Shown here: positions 1-5,593 of the stretch, one piece after another
Layout of the letters: each line of letters begins with the position of its first letter
How positions within the stretch are numbered: position 1 is the first letter of the stretch
Assembly (NCBI GenBank): GCA_964504135.1
Contig: CAZDCW010000042.1
Coordinates: forward strand, 1-9,460
Direction: 5' to 3'
Origin: JACPTG01 sp964504135
GTDB taxonomy: Archaea > Nanobdellota > Nanobdellia > Woesearchaeales > UBA10216
DNA length: 9,460 bases
The notes under the pieces: generated by a model
Told to the model about the DNA's origin: nothing
Databases searched by the model: none
The model's input: only the letters and a program-made list of their open reading frames with translations
Made by a program: the position numbers and the translations under genes

Positions 1-560
1 CCTAACAAGACGGAATCCAGAGGCGAAAGCCGGGCTTAGAGAACCCCTGTGTCCCCATTGGTTGGGGCCAGGGATGACCGAAAAGTTACTCCGGGGATAA
101 CAGAGTTGTCTCGCCCGAGAGCTCCTATCGACGGCGAGGCTTGCTACATCGATGTCGGCTCTTCCTATCCTAGCCGTGCAGAAAAGCCTCATTGGCTACT
201 GTAGGCGGCTAAGGGTGGGGGTGTTCACCCATTAAAAGGGATCGCGAGCTGGGTTCACAACGTTGTGAGACAGTTGGTTTGATATCTACTGGAGATGCGA
301 GGATGTCTGAGGGAAAGGGACGTCTAGTACGAGAGGAACGATGTCCCGGCGCCTCTGGTCAACCGGTTGTCCAACAGGGCAGGCCGGGCAGCTACGCGCT
401 AGAGGATAAGTACTGAAAGCATCTAAGTACGAAACCTCCCTCGAAAATAGACATCTCAGACACCCATAGAACATGGGTTTGATAGAGCAGGGGTGTAAGT
501 ACCAAGGTAACGAGGTATTCAGCCCGCTGCCACTAATCGTCGCAATTGGATACGCACGGC
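1..560 (+). rRNA. 23S ribosomal RNA, 3' part (5' end outside the window)
   Basis: Large-subunit rRNA, domains V (3' half) and VI. The peptidyl-transferase segment GGGGATAACAGAG lies at 93-105, so the A2451 equivalent is position 100. The CGATGTCGG segment around A2503-U2506 follows at about 149-157, the H93 loop GTGAGACAG at 265-273, and the sarcin-ricin loop AGTACGAGAGGAAC at 326-339. GAGAGGAAC and ACAGAGTTGTCTCGCCC are the archaeal forms. The 3' end is estimated from the CCACTAATCG segment near 530-540, the counterpart of the last conserved block before the 3' end of E. coli 23S; the true end could be 10 nt either side of 560. No intron or insertion is apparent in this part. The U2586-equivalent (256) is C instead of U. 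Confidence 0.96.
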
Positions 561-575
561 ATTTTCATTTCTTTT
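561..575 (+). terminator. Possible T-rich terminator after 23S rRNA
   Basis: Directly past the estimated 23S end the plus strand is pyrimidine-rich with three T runs (ATTTTCATTTCTTTT). Archaeal RNA polymerase can terminate at T tracts without a hairpin. The position between the rRNA and a convergent gene fits, but the tract is broken by C residues, so this is tentative. Confidence 0.3.
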
Positions 576-628
576 GAGCTTTGATTGGTAGGCGCAGCTA
601 TGTCCTGCTGTTATTACTGGGCGGGAAA

Positions 629-640
629 ATGATTAATCAT
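629..640. repeat. 12-bp perfect palindrome between 23S rRNA and a convergent gene
   Basis: ATGATTAATCAT reads the same on both strands. It sits 7 bp past the stop codon of the minus-strand gene ending at 647 and about 70 bp past the rRNA. It could be a protein-binding site or part of the gene's 3' untranslated region; there is no T tract next to it to make it a convincing terminator. Confidence 0.3.
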
Positions 641-646
641 GTTTCC

Positions 647-2413
647 TTATTTTACAAGAACAAGCGTTGCGTTTCCGCTAATCTCTGTTGGCCCATATAG
701 TGATTGGAAAATACGTTGTATGTCCAAATCTTGGCTTGAATTTGCAACTATTCTAAGGAGGTCTTCACCGATGCCCCTGTCGCTGTAAATCATGTTCGCT
801 GCTGACTGTATATCGCCGTTTCTTAAGGCAACAACAATGGGATCATTGGGGTGGCTTTTGGCGAATTGGTTGACTGTTCTTTCAATTCTGGATACGTCTC
901 TAGGACTGTTTATTTCTGGGCCTAATGATTGTATATAGTACGGGACGCTTTCAACTTCGAACCCTTGGGATTCCAGTACTGCAGTTACTGTTTTTGTTGC
1001 CCGTGGCCTTTTGAATATAACTGGTCGCGGAATTCCATAGCTTGAATATTCGTCGCCCAGATCCTCGCTGTTGGATTCTGGGTTTAGGTATAACTTTGAC
1101 CCTGTTTGGTTTGCGATAATTTTTGCCCGCCTTATTCCTCTTTTAAGAGCTTCCCACGCCTTTGCGTGGTAAGTGGAATGCTCTCTTACCTGCGGTATAA
1201 ATTCAGTGGCATCTATGTTTATGGCTGGCCCGGTGTAGAGTTTGGACTCAACCTCACCTCTCATCATATGAAGCTTTCCATGGAATTTTCCTTCATAAGT
1301 CAACTGCAAAATTTGCACCTCCGGGTCCAGCGCCCAGGAGGCCATGGCCCAGAAGTTTATTCCGTCCGAGGCTGTGCAGTCCCCGCACTTGTCCCCAAGT
1401 TTTAGCTCTCCTGCAGTTCTTGATAAGAACCTGAAGCCTACTGGCCCGTCAGACATTTTTGCCGCTTCACCAGCTAACATTGATGCATATGGTTGCAGTT
1501 CTGGCTTTTTTTGGGCAAGAGCTATTATGTTTTCAATTATTTCATCACTGTAAAGCCTGACTGCCTCGCCTGTAATGGCTCTTAATGAAAAGCCTATTGT
1601 TGCCTTCAATTGTGCGCTTAATGCGGACAGGCTTGTTGAGCCCGCAATTTCGGTGGCTAATCGTTCAAGCACACTTCCAGCAACTGCCGGATCAGTTATT
1701 GAAATGAATGCTTGTGGAACGTTTGGTGCCTGCCGGTAAATAATGAGCTTGGCGCCTCTTTCAGAGAGTATTTGCTGGGCGGCACCGGCCAATGAATCAG
1801 GCCCGCTTAATTTGTGCGAGCTTCCGAACCATAGTTTTCGTACGCCATCTGCCCCGCTTCGCTTGTAATGCTCCACAATTCTGTTTAGGTATCGGAGAGC
1901 TTCTTCTGCAGGCTCGTTTTTACGGCTGATCTGTTCATAGAGCCTAAACAAAACATATTGATCCTCAATATCCTCTTTCAGGAATACTTCTTCCTGATGT
2001 TTTCGCCAAATTTCTTCAAATTGCAGGATGAAGGATTCAGGGTCTTTCGCCCTTCTTGCAATTTCGTAACTATAATAGACTGAGTCAACCTTCTCAAATT
2101 GCCCTGCCATCAAAGGAATGATCTTGTCAAAGTAAATTTGCCTTACTGAAGGGTCTCTAAGGTATGTTAAGTCCGCTGCCTCAAATTCTCTGGCAGTATC
2201 GGCAATGTGCTGAATAACAAGTGCCCCATGCCGGCTGTGGCCGAGCTGGTGGATTAGCCAAGAAGTATTTTCATCAGGCCAACCAGCAAGAAGGTCCGCT
2301 GCGTCTTTAATTGTTTCTGGATAAGGACTGTATAATGTGGCCTTTATAGATTTCTCTGGAACAGCAGACATCAACCTTTCCATTATTGACTGAACTTGCA
2401 AATCCAGGCTCAT
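647..2413 (-). CDS. Large hypothetical protein with CGDC and HxxxH motifs
   Basis: A soluble-looking protein of about 588 residues that I do not recognise. Residues 1-300 are mostly helical and rich in charged residues. Around 340-385 is the most motif-like part: a CGDCT segment (C343, D345, C346) followed by GKFHGKLHM (H378, H382), with W and F residues between. This could be a metal site or a catalytic Cys/His pair; an acyltransferase-like alpha/beta fold is another possibility. No confident family can be named. The ORF stays open to a GTG at 2464, but that version places a TATA box (2435-2442) inside the coding sequence and creates a false signal-peptide-like start (KIFKLVIFTVL). The ATG at 2413 lies 25-26 nt from the box and is preferred. 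The gene looks more A/T-rich than the RSH gene, which may reflect separate ancestry. It converges on the 23S rRNA gene. Confidence 0.75.
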   Translation of the reverse strand: MSLDLQVQSIMERLMSAVPEKSIKATLYSPYPETIKDAADLLAGWPDENTSWLIHQLGHSRHGALVIQHIADTAREFEAADLTYLRDPSVRQIYFDKIIPLMAGQFEKVDSVYYSYEIARRAKDPESFILQFEEIWRKHQEEVFLKEDIEDQYVLFRLYEQISRKNEPAEEALRYLNRIVEHYKRSGADGVRKLWFGSSHKLSGPDSLAGAAQQILSERGAKLIIYRQAPNVPQAFISITDPAVAGSVLERLATEIAGSTSLSALSAQLKATIGFSLRAITGEAVRLYSDEIIENIIALAQKKPELQPYASMLAGEAAKMSDGPVGFRFLSRTAGELKLGDKCGDCTASDGINFWAMASWALDPEVQILQLTYEGKFHGKLHMMRGEVESKLYTGPAINIDATEFIPQVREHSTYHAKAWEALKRGIRRAKIIANQTGSKLYLNPESNSEDLGDEYSSYGIPRPVIFKRPRATKTVTAVLESQGFEVESVPYYIQSLGPEINSPRDVSRIERTVNQFAKSHPNDPIVVALRNGDIQSAANMIYSDRGIGEDLLRIVANSSQDLDIQRIFQSLYGPTEISGNATLVLVK

Positions 2414-2434
2414 AAGCACAGTAAAAATCACAAG

Positions 2435-2442
2435 TTTAAATA
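2435..2442 (-). promoter_or_regulatory. TATA-like box for the CGDC-protein gene
   Basis: TATTTAAA on the minus strand, preceded by AAAA and centred 25-26 nt before the ATG at 2413. This spacing puts the transcription start at the start codon (leaderless) and argues against the upstream GTG. Confidence 0.55.
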
Positions 2443-2469
2443 TTTTACCACTTACTCGTAACACTTATC

Positions 2470-2533
2470 GTCATACCCATATGGTCTGCGGCCTGCAAAT
2501 TCAATAGAAATCCGACACCCCAAGTCATACCCA
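2470..2533 (+). repeat. 10-bp direct repeat, two copies
   Basis: GTCATACCCA occurs at 2470-2479 and again at 2524-2533, 54 bp apart. The second copy lies inside the 121-bp structured element and overlaps its first hairpin. Two copies of a 10-mer this close could mark two related palindromic units or be coincidence. Confidence 0.35.
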
Positions 2534-2626
2534 AATTACGCATAGCGTAATTGGGCACAATTGGGCTGTGCCCAATTTTGGGACTGGGGGATTGCCCGCT
2601 CCCTTCGGTAGCTCGGTCGGATTTCT
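2506..2626. repeat. 121-bp self-complementary element with 11-bp terminal inverted repeats
   Basis: The ends are perfect inverted repeats, AGAAATCCGAC (2506-2516) and GTCGGATTTCT (2616-2626). Nested inside are a pairing of CCCC plus AGTC (2518-2526, A2522 bulged) with GACTGGGG (2582-2589), then two hairpins: CCCAAATTACGC (2530-2541) with GCGTAATTGGG (2545-2555) over a 3-nt loop and one bulge, and AATTGGGC (2559-2566) with GCCCAATT (2570-2577) over TGT. A C(TTCG)G loop follows at 2603-2608. It has no ORF and fills most of the gap between two minus-strand genes. Candidates are a MITE-like or REP-like dispersed repeat, or a structured RNA. No convincing target-site duplication was found. Confidence 0.6.
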
Positions 2627-2672
2627 AAGAATATCTTTCGGTCAGGTAGCTGCATTTTACGCCATGTCAATT

Positions 2673-3308
2673 CTACTCTGATGCTTTTTTGACTATGTCA
2701 TTTATTTCATCAATGCTTCCAAGATTATACGGGCGTCCTACATTTAGAAAGCCTTGGCCCAGGAATGCCCCGTATGGCATGCTTTTGGGAGGGAAAAAGT
2801 CTTCGACTTTCAGCCTGAGAATGCTTTTTGCTGTCTCTTTTGATTCAGGCCTCACCGCTTCCACAAGGTTTGGCAAATCAACCCAGTTGTATCTTGTAAG
2901 CCTGTCCGCAAGCCTGATAGCCCCTTCACTGCCCAGGAAGAGAATTGTGAAATACCATAACCTTTTCCCGGAATATTCGGCATGAAGCTGCACGGCGCTT
3001 TCGGACCTGAAGGGAGCGGTTCTTGTTATGCCAGTCCATTCAGGATAGCCTATTGAGAAAGCGCCCAGCGCCAGTTCCTGGCCGACTTCCCTTGCAACGC
3101 AATTCCTAAGCCTCTGCTCCAGGGACCTGCCCCCATCCACCTGCTCGTTAACCCCGCCGCCTGGAAAGTCCCACCATTCTGCCGGCCAGCCGTGCTCAGG
3201 ACCCCTTCCCGCAAGCAGGACTTCTATGTTATCCCCGGAAAACCTGTAAATAACAGCAGCAGCCTGCTCCCTGTAGCCGCTGAACGGGGAAAGCAACGTA
3301 TGTTTCAT
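2673..3308 (-). CDS. Nudix-like hydrolase with a divergent Nudix box
   Basis: Predicted Nudix-family protein of 211 residues. Such enzymes cleave nucleoside diphosphates linked to another moiety, using Mg2+ held by Glu residues of the Nudix box. Seen here: a strand-rich start (QAAAVIYRF, IEVLLAGRG), the WDFPGGGV loop at 46-53, then the helix ending AREVGQEL at 72-79. Compared with the canonical GX5EX7REUXEEXGU, about six extra residues lie between GG and the helix, the first Glu is not clearly placed, REUXEE reads REVGQE (Q77 for one metal-binding Glu), and the late Gly is Ala80. E74 and E78 remain. The last 60 residues (ending about 211) extend past a minimal Nudix domain. Substrate unknown; activity may be altered. 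Start chosen at ATG 3308, 27 nt from a TATA-like box. The gene is divergent from the one at 3422. Confidence 0.8.
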   Translation of the reverse strand: MKHTLLSPFSGYREQAAAVIYRFSGDNIEVLLAGRGPEHGWPAEWWDFPGGGVNEQVDGGRSLEQRLRNCVAREVGQELALGAFSIGYPEWTGITRTAPFRSESAVQLHAEYSGKRLWYFTILFLGSEGAIRLADRLTRYNWVDLPNLVEAVRPESKETAKSILRLKVEDFFPPKSMPYGAFLGQGFLNVGRPYNLGSIDEINDIVKKASE

Positions 3309-3330
3309 GTCCGCCGGAAACTAGGGCTAG

Positions 3331-3339
3331 TATTTATTT
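3331..3339 (-). promoter_or_regulatory. TATA-like box for the Nudix gene
   Basis: AAATAAATA on the minus strand, centred 27 nt before the ATG at 3308, predicting a leaderless transcript. Confidence 0.5.
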
Positions 3340-3370
3340 CATTTGCCTGTCTTGGGCCAGCGGCTTCAGC

Positions 3371-3402
3371 TTATAAAAATTATAAGGCAAGGCTTAAAAA
3401 AT
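3371..3402 (+). promoter_or_regulatory. Two overlapping TATA-like boxes for the gene at 3422
   Basis: TTATAAAAAT (3371-3380) and CTTAAAAAAT (3393-3402). The second is centred 25 nt before the ATG at 3422 and would give a leaderless message. The first would start RNA near 3402, inside an inverted repeat, giving a leader of about 20 nt. Confidence 0.45.
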
Positions 3403-3416
3403 CAAACGCCTTGCCT
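3385..3416. repeat. Inverted repeat bracketing a TATA-like box (candidate operator)
   Basis: AGGCAAGGC (3385-3393) and GCCTTGCCT (3408-3416) are perfect 9-bp inverted repeats separated by 14 bp that hold the TATA-like run TTAAAAAA. The right arm ends 5 bp before the ATG at 3422. A dimeric regulator bound here would block TBP and RNA polymerase; alternatively the repeat could form a hairpin in a short leader RNA. Confidence 0.45.
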
Positions 3417-3421
3417 GAGGC

Positions 3422-3835
3422 ATGGCAAGCAGGGGTGCAGTTCTGGCAGTCCACGAACTACTGCGGCATACAAGACCGACTATTGATGGGAAATACGAGC
3501 ACTTTTGGGGCAATGAAAGGTTTGGCATAGCCTTTCAGCTAAGCTCAGAGCCGCCAAGCGCCAACAGGGTTTCTCCAATCACAGGAAGAATAGACTTGAT
3601 GGAGGGCTCATACGATGCCAGGCTTATTTTCGTAGTTGGAGGAACCCGCGAAGGGCTGGAAGGCCTGGAAGTGGTTTTAGCCGCGGCTGACGGCGCTGAA
3701 CGCAAGGGGACTCTTGATGACAGAAACCACACAGTAATAAGGGGCCTGGACCCGAATGTCAGCTATAGCATAGGGATAAATCCTAGCCATCTGGCCGGCT
3801 ACGGCATTCACAGGGATGGTTATTCAGGCTCATAG
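3422..3835 (+). CDS. Hypothetical protein, possibly beta-rich
   Basis: Encodes 137 residues; family not recognised. The frame is closed just upstream by TGA at 3416-3418, so ATG 3422 is the first possible start. The N-terminal third has no signal peptide or membrane segment. From about residue 45 the sequence alternates short hydrophobic stretches and turns (RLIFVVGG, LEVVLAAADG, HTVIRGLDP, YSIGIN), suggesting a small beta-sandwich-like domain, loosely like immunoglobulin or fibronectin type III folds, with no defining motif. It starts the plus-strand run that leads to vapBC, and is divergent from the Nudix gene with a 113-bp shared promoter region. The spacing to the next gene (50 bp) contains that gene's own TATA box, so co-transcription is not required. 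Confidence that it is a real gene rests on the promoter, the closed upstream frame and its length. Confidence 0.6.
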   Translation: MASRGAVLAVHELLRHTRPTIDGKYEHFWGNERFGIAFQLSSEPPSANRVSPITGRIDLMEGSYDARLIFVVGGTREGLEGLEVVLAAADGAERKGTLDDRNHTVIRGLDPNVSYSIGINPSHLAGYGIHRDGYSGS

Positions 3836-3854
3836 AAGTTCTCCCCCTGTGAAA

Positions 3855-3862
3855 TTTTTTAT
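3855..3862 (+). promoter_or_regulatory. TATA-like box for the gene at 3886
   Basis: TTTTTTAT, centred about 27 nt before the ATG at 3886, again predicting a leaderless transcript. The same T run could also end transcription of the gene upstream. Confidence 0.5.
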
Positions 3863-3885
3863 AGAAGAATCCGCTCCTGGCGCGA

Positions 3886-4395
3886 ATGCCGCTTGAAGAT
3901 TATCTTCAGAGCAGGGAACTGTCCTTCTGGAGGCTGGAAGGAACCCTCTCATCTATGGGCCTCATGGCTTCCCATTTAGTGGTTTTCGATGAGCTTACCA
4001 AACTTTCAGAGGGGCCATTTGATGTTGCTGATATTGCGCTTGGCCTTGGTGCCATTGCTGTTTACGGCGCAGCGATGCATGCCTACAACAAGGTTTTTGG
4101 CCAGGATGGAATAAGGAAAAAGCTGCTTGACTCTGAGCTACGCGGAGGCTATGATTTTATCCAAGATTTGGCTTTGAAGGCAACCGCGCAGTTCTCAGGG
4201 GGGAGCACATCTGTTTTGGCATATGCCCTTACCAAACTAACCGGCTTTCCGGAGGCTGACAGGCTTTCAACCATGGTTGCGGGTTATGCGGCTGATTTCC
4301 TACCTTTGGGGACACTATTACAAGCAGGTTCATGCGCAGGGCTGAAAGGGCTGTATGATCCGGGATTCCAAAGCAGCACTGACCGTAAGGGATAA
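3886..4395 (+). CDS. Hypothetical protein with hydrophobic segments
   Basis: Encodes 169 residues; family not recognised. Hydrophobic segments lie at about 22-34 (MGLMASHLVVF), 46-66 (a Gly/Ala-rich stretch beginning DVADIALGLGAIAVYG) and 129-151 (VAGYAADFLPLGTLLQAG). The middle one is long enough to span a membrane, the others are borderline; the Gly/Ala content would also fit tightly packed helices in a soluble or membrane-associated protein. No catalytic motif is visible. A TATA-like box 27 nt upstream supports the ATG at 3886. The stop codon (4393-4395) lies inside the TATA box of vapB, so the two genes abut without a spacer and expression of this gene may interfere with the vapB promoter. 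Confidence 0.62.
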   Translation: MPLEDYLQSRELSFWRLEGTLSSMGLMASHLVVFDELTKLSEGPFDVADIALGLGAIAVYGAAMHAYNKVFGQDGIRKKLLDSELRGGYDFIQDLALKATAQFSGGSTSVLAYALTKLTGFPEADRLSTMVAGYAADFLPLGTLLQAGSCAGLKGLYDPGFQSSTDRKG

Positions 4396-4401
4396 ATATA
4401 T
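4392..4401 (+). promoter_or_regulatory. vapBC TATA box, overlapping the stop codon of the preceding gene
   Basis: ATAAATATAT centred about 25 nt before the vapB ATG at 4421. The TAA stop of the upstream ORF (4393-4395) is part of it. Confidence 0.6.
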
Positions 4402-4408
4402 GTACATA
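4399..4408. promoter_or_regulatory. 10-bp palindrome, candidate VapB(C) operator
   Basis: TATGTACATA is a perfect palindrome overlapping the end of the TATA box and lying 12 bp before the vapB start. ACATA/TATGT half-sites recur up to 4423. VapB antitoxins commonly bind palindromes at their own promoter, alone or with VapC; the position fits such autoregulation, which is inferred here. Confidence 0.4.
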
Positions 4409-4420
4409 CATACAGGCCAT

Positions 4421-4648
4421 ATGTCTACCAAATGCATCACCCTAACATCTGAAGCCTATGAGAGGCTGGCTTCCCTAAAGGGCCCTAATGAGAGCTTTAC
4501 TGATGTAGTAAAAAGGCTAACCAAAAGCAGGTCACTATTCGACCTGGTTGGGATTCTGTCTGATGATGATGCTGCCGAGCTAAGACGCCATGTTAAGGAT
4601 ACGAGGGAACGCATGGACAGGGAGTTTAATGGAAAGGCACTTAAATGA
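4421..4648 (+). CDS. vapB: VapB-type antitoxin (DUF217/COG1753 family)
   Basis: Antitoxin of a type II toxin-antitoxin pair, 75 residues. The N-terminus (KCITLTSEAYERLASLKG, residues 4-21) followed by ESFTDVVKRL (24-33) is the strand-helix-helix pattern of the mostly archaeal COG1753 VapB proteins: it is expected to dimerise and bind DNA. The acidic, charged C-terminal part (47-75) would wrap the VapC toxin and block its active site. The ORF is open upstream to ATG 4355, which would overlap the preceding gene by 41 bp and place the promoter inside the coding region; ATG 4421 is chosen because it lies 25 nt from the TATA box and begins at the conserved domain. It overlaps vapC by 4 bp (ATGA), so toxin and antitoxin are translationally coupled. 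Confidence 0.87.
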   Translation: MSTKCITLTSEAYERLASLKGPNESFTDVVKRLTKSRSLFDLVGILSDDDAAELRRHVKDTRERMDREFNGKALK

Positions 4649-5037
4649 TCCTTGACACCTCTTTTATAATTGACCTTATGAATGGAGATGATGCAGCTGA
4701 AGCCAAGCTGCGTGAGATTCATGGCGGGCCAGAGCAGCATTTTATCACTTCAGTAACAATTTTTGAGCTGCACAGTGGAATCGCAAGGAGCAAGAGGCCT
4801 GTTCTTGAAAAGGCAAAGGTTTCAGAAATTCTCAAGGGACAGCTAATTGCCTTTTTGGATGAGAGTGCGGCCCAGAAGGCAGGTCAAATTCACGGAACCC
4901 TCATTAACTCCGGCCGCTCCATTGGCGTGGCAGATTGCATGATTGGAGGAATTGCACTATCCAGGGGGGCCAAGGTTGTGACTCGCAACTTATCCGATTT
5001 TGGAAGAATCCCTGGCCTACAAATTGAGAGTTACTGA
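4645..5037 (+). CDS. vapC: VapC-type PIN-domain ribonuclease toxin
   Basis: PIN-domain endoribonuclease, 130 residues, the usual length. VapC toxins cleave RNA, often tRNA or rRNA, with Mg2+ held by a cluster of acidic residues. All are visible: D4 in LDTSFIIDL, E41 in TIFELHSGI, D97 in IGVADCMIGGIAL, and the TRNLSDFGRI end with N115 and D118. The toxin therefore looks intact and active. Its ATG (4645) overlaps the vapB stop; a weak purine run GGAAAGG lies 7 nt before it, the only candidate ribosome-binding site in the window, as expected for a downstream gene of an operon. The RNA target cannot be read from the sequence. Its last 38 bp overlap a longer reading of the next gene from TTG 5000, which is considered unlikely. 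Confidence 0.92.
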   Translation: MILDTSFIIDLMNGDDAAEAKLREIHGGPEQHFITSVTIFELHSGIARSKRPVLEKAKVSEILKGQLIAFLDESAAQKAGQIHGTLINSGRSIGVADCMIGGIALSRGAKVVTRNLSDFGRIPGLQIESY

Positions 5038-5053
5038 CTTAACTCCCATCGAA

Positions 5054-5060
5054 TTTTTAA
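5054..5060 (+). promoter_or_regulatory. TATA-like box for the gene at 5084
   Basis: TTTTTAA, centred 27 nt before the ATG at 5084 and 17 bp after the vapC stop, giving the downstream gene its own promoter. Confidence 0.45.
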
Positions 5061-5083
5061 GTTTGCCCATTTCCCCTGTGCAA

Positions 5084-5569
5084 ATGGCTGAACCAAATGA
5101 CGGGTCCATGCTTTGCAAGCTTGCCGATGCCTTTTACAGTGCGAGGCAGGACGGAATGATTTCAAGAAGCCCAAAGGCTGTTGACCCCTTGTCGCAGGGA
5201 TTGGCCAATTCGGAAAGGGCAGCAGATTACGTGCTTCAGCAACTACAGGAATTTCTGGGGCTGTACGGAGCTGCAGTGTCTGCAAACAACGTGCCTGGGC
5301 TACGGGTATGCACGATTACGGCCCTTGAAGGACTGATTGGTTCTCCAGAGTTCCAGGCTGCAAAGAAGAACCCGAATCTTGCCGGCTTTGCCTCAGGCCT
5401 GAAAACGCAGCTGCAGACAGCTATTGACGGCACCTACATTTCATCCAATCTCCCAGACCTGGGAGCGCGCATACTTGTAGGCGTGGGAGGCTCAGGCGAA
5501 GCATATGAGAAAAGGCTTAAGGAACTGCAGGAGCTTGCTTCTGAATGGAGTGTCAGGCTAAGGAGGTAG
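5084..5569 (+). CDS. Hypothetical helical protein downstream of vapC
   Basis: Encodes 161 residues; family not recognised. The sequence is predominantly helical, with Ala, Leu, Gln and Glu prominent (for example ADYVLQQLQEFLGLYGAAVS and the ending YEKRLKELQELASEW, which could form a short coiled coil). A Gly-rich turn (VGVGGSGE) precedes the last helix; it is not a proper P-loop, because no GK[ST] follows. There is no signal peptide or clear membrane segment. The frame is open to a TTG at 5000 inside vapC, but ATG 5084 lies 27 nt after a TATA-like box and is preferred. It ends 24 bp from the stop of the convergent gene at 5594. Although it follows vapC closely, the separate promoter gives no reason to count it as a third member of the toxin-antitoxin operon. 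Confidence 0.6.
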   Translation: MAEPNDGSMLCKLADAFYSARQDGMISRSPKAVDPLSQGLANSERAADYVLQQLQEFLGLYGAAVSANNVPGLRVCTITALEGLIGSPEFQAAKKNPNLAGFASGLKTQLQTAIDGTYISSNLPDLGARILVGVGGSGEAYEKRLKELQELASEWSVRLRR

Positions 5570-5593
5570 GTGGCGACGTAAATTGATACAGGA

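Noticed and set aside
286..474. Minus-strand ORF of 62 codons.
   Set aside because: It is antisense to domain VI of the 23S rRNA, including the sarcin-ricin loop.
2465..2672. Possible tRNA or CRISPR repeat in the structured intergenic region.
   Set aside because: No cloverleaf with T-loop consensus can be drawn, and the only direct repeat is a 10-mer in two copies without spacers of regular size.
3192..3530. Plus-strand ORF that, from ATG 3303, begins with a signal-peptide-like stretch.
   Set aside because: It lies antisense to the Nudix gene, runs through both divergent promoters and ends inside the better supported gene at 3422.
5000..5083. TTG start giving a 28-residue extension of the gene at 5084.
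   Set aside because: It would overlap vapC by 38 bp and translate across the TATA-like box at 5054-5060; the ATG at 5084 has the expected spacing.
5463..5505. GVGGSGE segment as a P-loop nucleotide-binding site in the 5084-5569 protein.
   Set aside because: No Lys-Ser/Thr follows the glycines and no Walker B strand is visible.
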